Shown here in pieces: positions 63,217 through 64,000 of a stretch of DNA of 64,000 nucleotides. How positions within the stretch are numbered: position 1 is the stretch's first letter; each line of letters starts with the position of its first letter. This DNA is from Hyphomicrobiales bacterium (GTDB lineage Bacteria > Pseudomonadota > Alphaproteobacteria > Rhizobiales > Rhizobiaceae), in the NCBI GenBank assembly GCA_900469965.1, contig UBZP01000014.1:1-64000 (forward strand). Direction: 5' to 3'. The notes beneath the pieces are model-generated. The model was given only the letters and a program-made list of their open reading frames with translations. It ran no database searches and was not told where the DNA came from. The translations under genes and the position numbers were made by a program.

Positions 63217-64000
63217 ATGATGGCAGCCATCGGCGTCGGATTGATCGGTACGGGATATATGGGCAAGTGTCACGCACTCGCCTGGAACAATGTTGCGACC
63301 ATTTTCGGCGATGTCGAGCGGCCCCGGCTGGTCCATCTTGCCGAGCGCGACACAGGGCTCGCGCAGGCGAGGGCGCGCGAATTCGGCTTTGCAAAGGCGA
63401 CGTCCGACTGGCGCGACCTGCTCGCCGATCCCGATGTCGACGTCGTCTCGATCACCACGCCCAATCAGTTCCACGCCGAGATGGCGATCGCAGCCCTCGA
63501 GGCGGGCAAGCACGTCTGGTGCGAGAAGCCGATGGCGACGTCGCTGGCCGATGCCGAGCGGATGGCGGCCGCGGCGAGCCGGTCCGGCCGGGTCGCGATC
63601 GTTGGCTACAACTACATCCAGAACCCGGTGATGCGCCACATCCGCGCCCTGATCGACGAGGGCGCGATCGGTGCGGTCAACCAGGTGCGCGTGGAGATGG
63701 ACGAGGACTTCATGGCCGATCCGCAGGCTCCGTTCTCGCCGCGCAGCGAGAAGGCGTCGGGATACGGCGCGCTGGACGATTTCGCCGTCCACACGCTGTC
63801 GCTGCTGTGGAACCTGTTCGGCCATGCCGAATCCGTCATGACCGATCTCGGCAAGCCCTATGCGGATCGCCCGCTTGCGGCGGGCGGGCGGCGAGCCGTC
63901 GAAAACCACGACCAGGCCAACGTGCTCCTGCGTCTTTCCGGCGGCATTTCCGCAGTCCTGATGGTCAACCGCGCCGCCTGGGGCCGAAAGGGGCGGATCG
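63217..64000 (+). CDS. Gfo/Idh/MocA-family oxidoreductase, cut by the window end
   Basis: The first 261 codons of a dehydrogenase; the gene continues past the window. GAAGGAGGAG precedes ATG 63217 (ATG 63220 is the next codon). The NAD-binding fold begins G-V-G-L-I-G-T-G-Y-M-G-K-C-H-A and has the E-K-P-M-A active-site Lys near residue 100; N-Y-I-Q-N-P starts the C-terminal half. Beside iolR it is probably an inositol or scyllo-inositol dehydrogenase. Confidence 0.85.
   Translation, partial: MMAAIGVGLIGTGYMGKCHALAWNNVATIFGDVERPRLVHLAERDTGLAQARAREFGFAKATSDWRDLLADPDVDVVSITTPNQFHAEMAIAALEAGKHVWCEKPMATSLADAERMAAAASRSGRVAIVGYNYIQNPVMRHIRALIDEGAIGAVNQVRVEMDEDFMADPQAPFSPRSEKASGYGALDDFAVHTLSLLWNLFGHAESVMTDLGKPYADRPLAAGGRRAVENHDQANVLLRLSGGISAVLMVNRAAWGRKGRI

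Overview
The window looks like a chromosomal segment of a high-GC alphaproteobacterium of the family Rhizobiaceae (Ensifer/Shinella/Rhizobium-like). The evidence is gene content and order that I know from Sinorhizobium meliloti: feuN-feuP-feuQ, then ccmI-E-F-H (cycHJKL), then degP, a two-component pair, glnE and a PleC-type kinase. An iolRCDEB-type inositol operon lies near the right edge. Strong GC-rich third-position bias produces very long antisense shadow frames, which I have ignored. No rRNA, tRNA, CRISPR array or intact insertion sequence was seen.

Layout. 1-1.3 kb: end of a gene-transfer-agent-like tail cluster (C-terminus of the megatron baseplate protein and a holin-like protein). 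1.3-3.9 kb: feuN-feuP-feuQ osmosensory/cyclic-glucan signalling. 3.9-8.9 kb: a lipoprotein and the cytochrome c maturation operon, whose last gene (ccmH) carries a repeat element inside its coding region. 8.9-16.3 kb: a frameshifted small gene, degP, an OmpR-type regulator/kinase pair and glnE. 16.3-25.4 kb: pleC, pepN, a soluble chemoreceptor-like protein with unusual domain order and two transporters. 25.5-30.8 kb: two very small genes, a divergent uracil-DNA-glycosylase homologue, a Tyr-less SDR, etfQO with a structured and probably operator-controlled leader, and an orphan gene of lower GC.

30.8-42.8 kb: L,D-transpeptidase, a quaternary-amine ABC transporter lacking its ATPase, an EamA/Lrp divergent pair, a triplicated hairpin repeat next to doxX, an MFS exporter, a lipid-kinase-like protein, an orphan EEP hydrolase, and a divergent gamma-glutamyl-polyamine synthetase/putrescine aminotransferase pair. 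42.8-46.6 kb: a palindromic repeat and a polyprenyl-sugar style glycosyltransferase cluster (GT2, GT39-like, UPF0104-like). 46.6-55 kb: AMP nucleosidase, YnfA-like protein, several small exported proteins, a GST, a DUF2147 protein, a Sel1 protein, an aminotransferase, twin PilZ proteins and glutaryl-CoA dehydrogenase. 55-64 kb: a PHB-depolymerase-like esterase and the inositol operon, ending in a truncated Gfo/Idh/MocA dehydrogenase divergent from the RpiR-type regulator.

Functionally this is mostly conserved core genome: envelope stress, cell-cycle polarity, respiration, nitrogen control, amine and inositol catabolism. The accessory signal sits in repeats (8.2, 35.3-35.8, 42.8 and 60.0 kb), two orphan genes of lower GC (30.0 and 39.1 kb) and several proteins whose expected catalytic residues are missing. 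I found no clear multi-gene novel system. The strongest leads are the in-frame repeat in ccmH, the triplicated terminator-like repeat, the two-cysteine UDG homologue and the chemoreceptor-like protein with its signalling tip ahead of its sensor.
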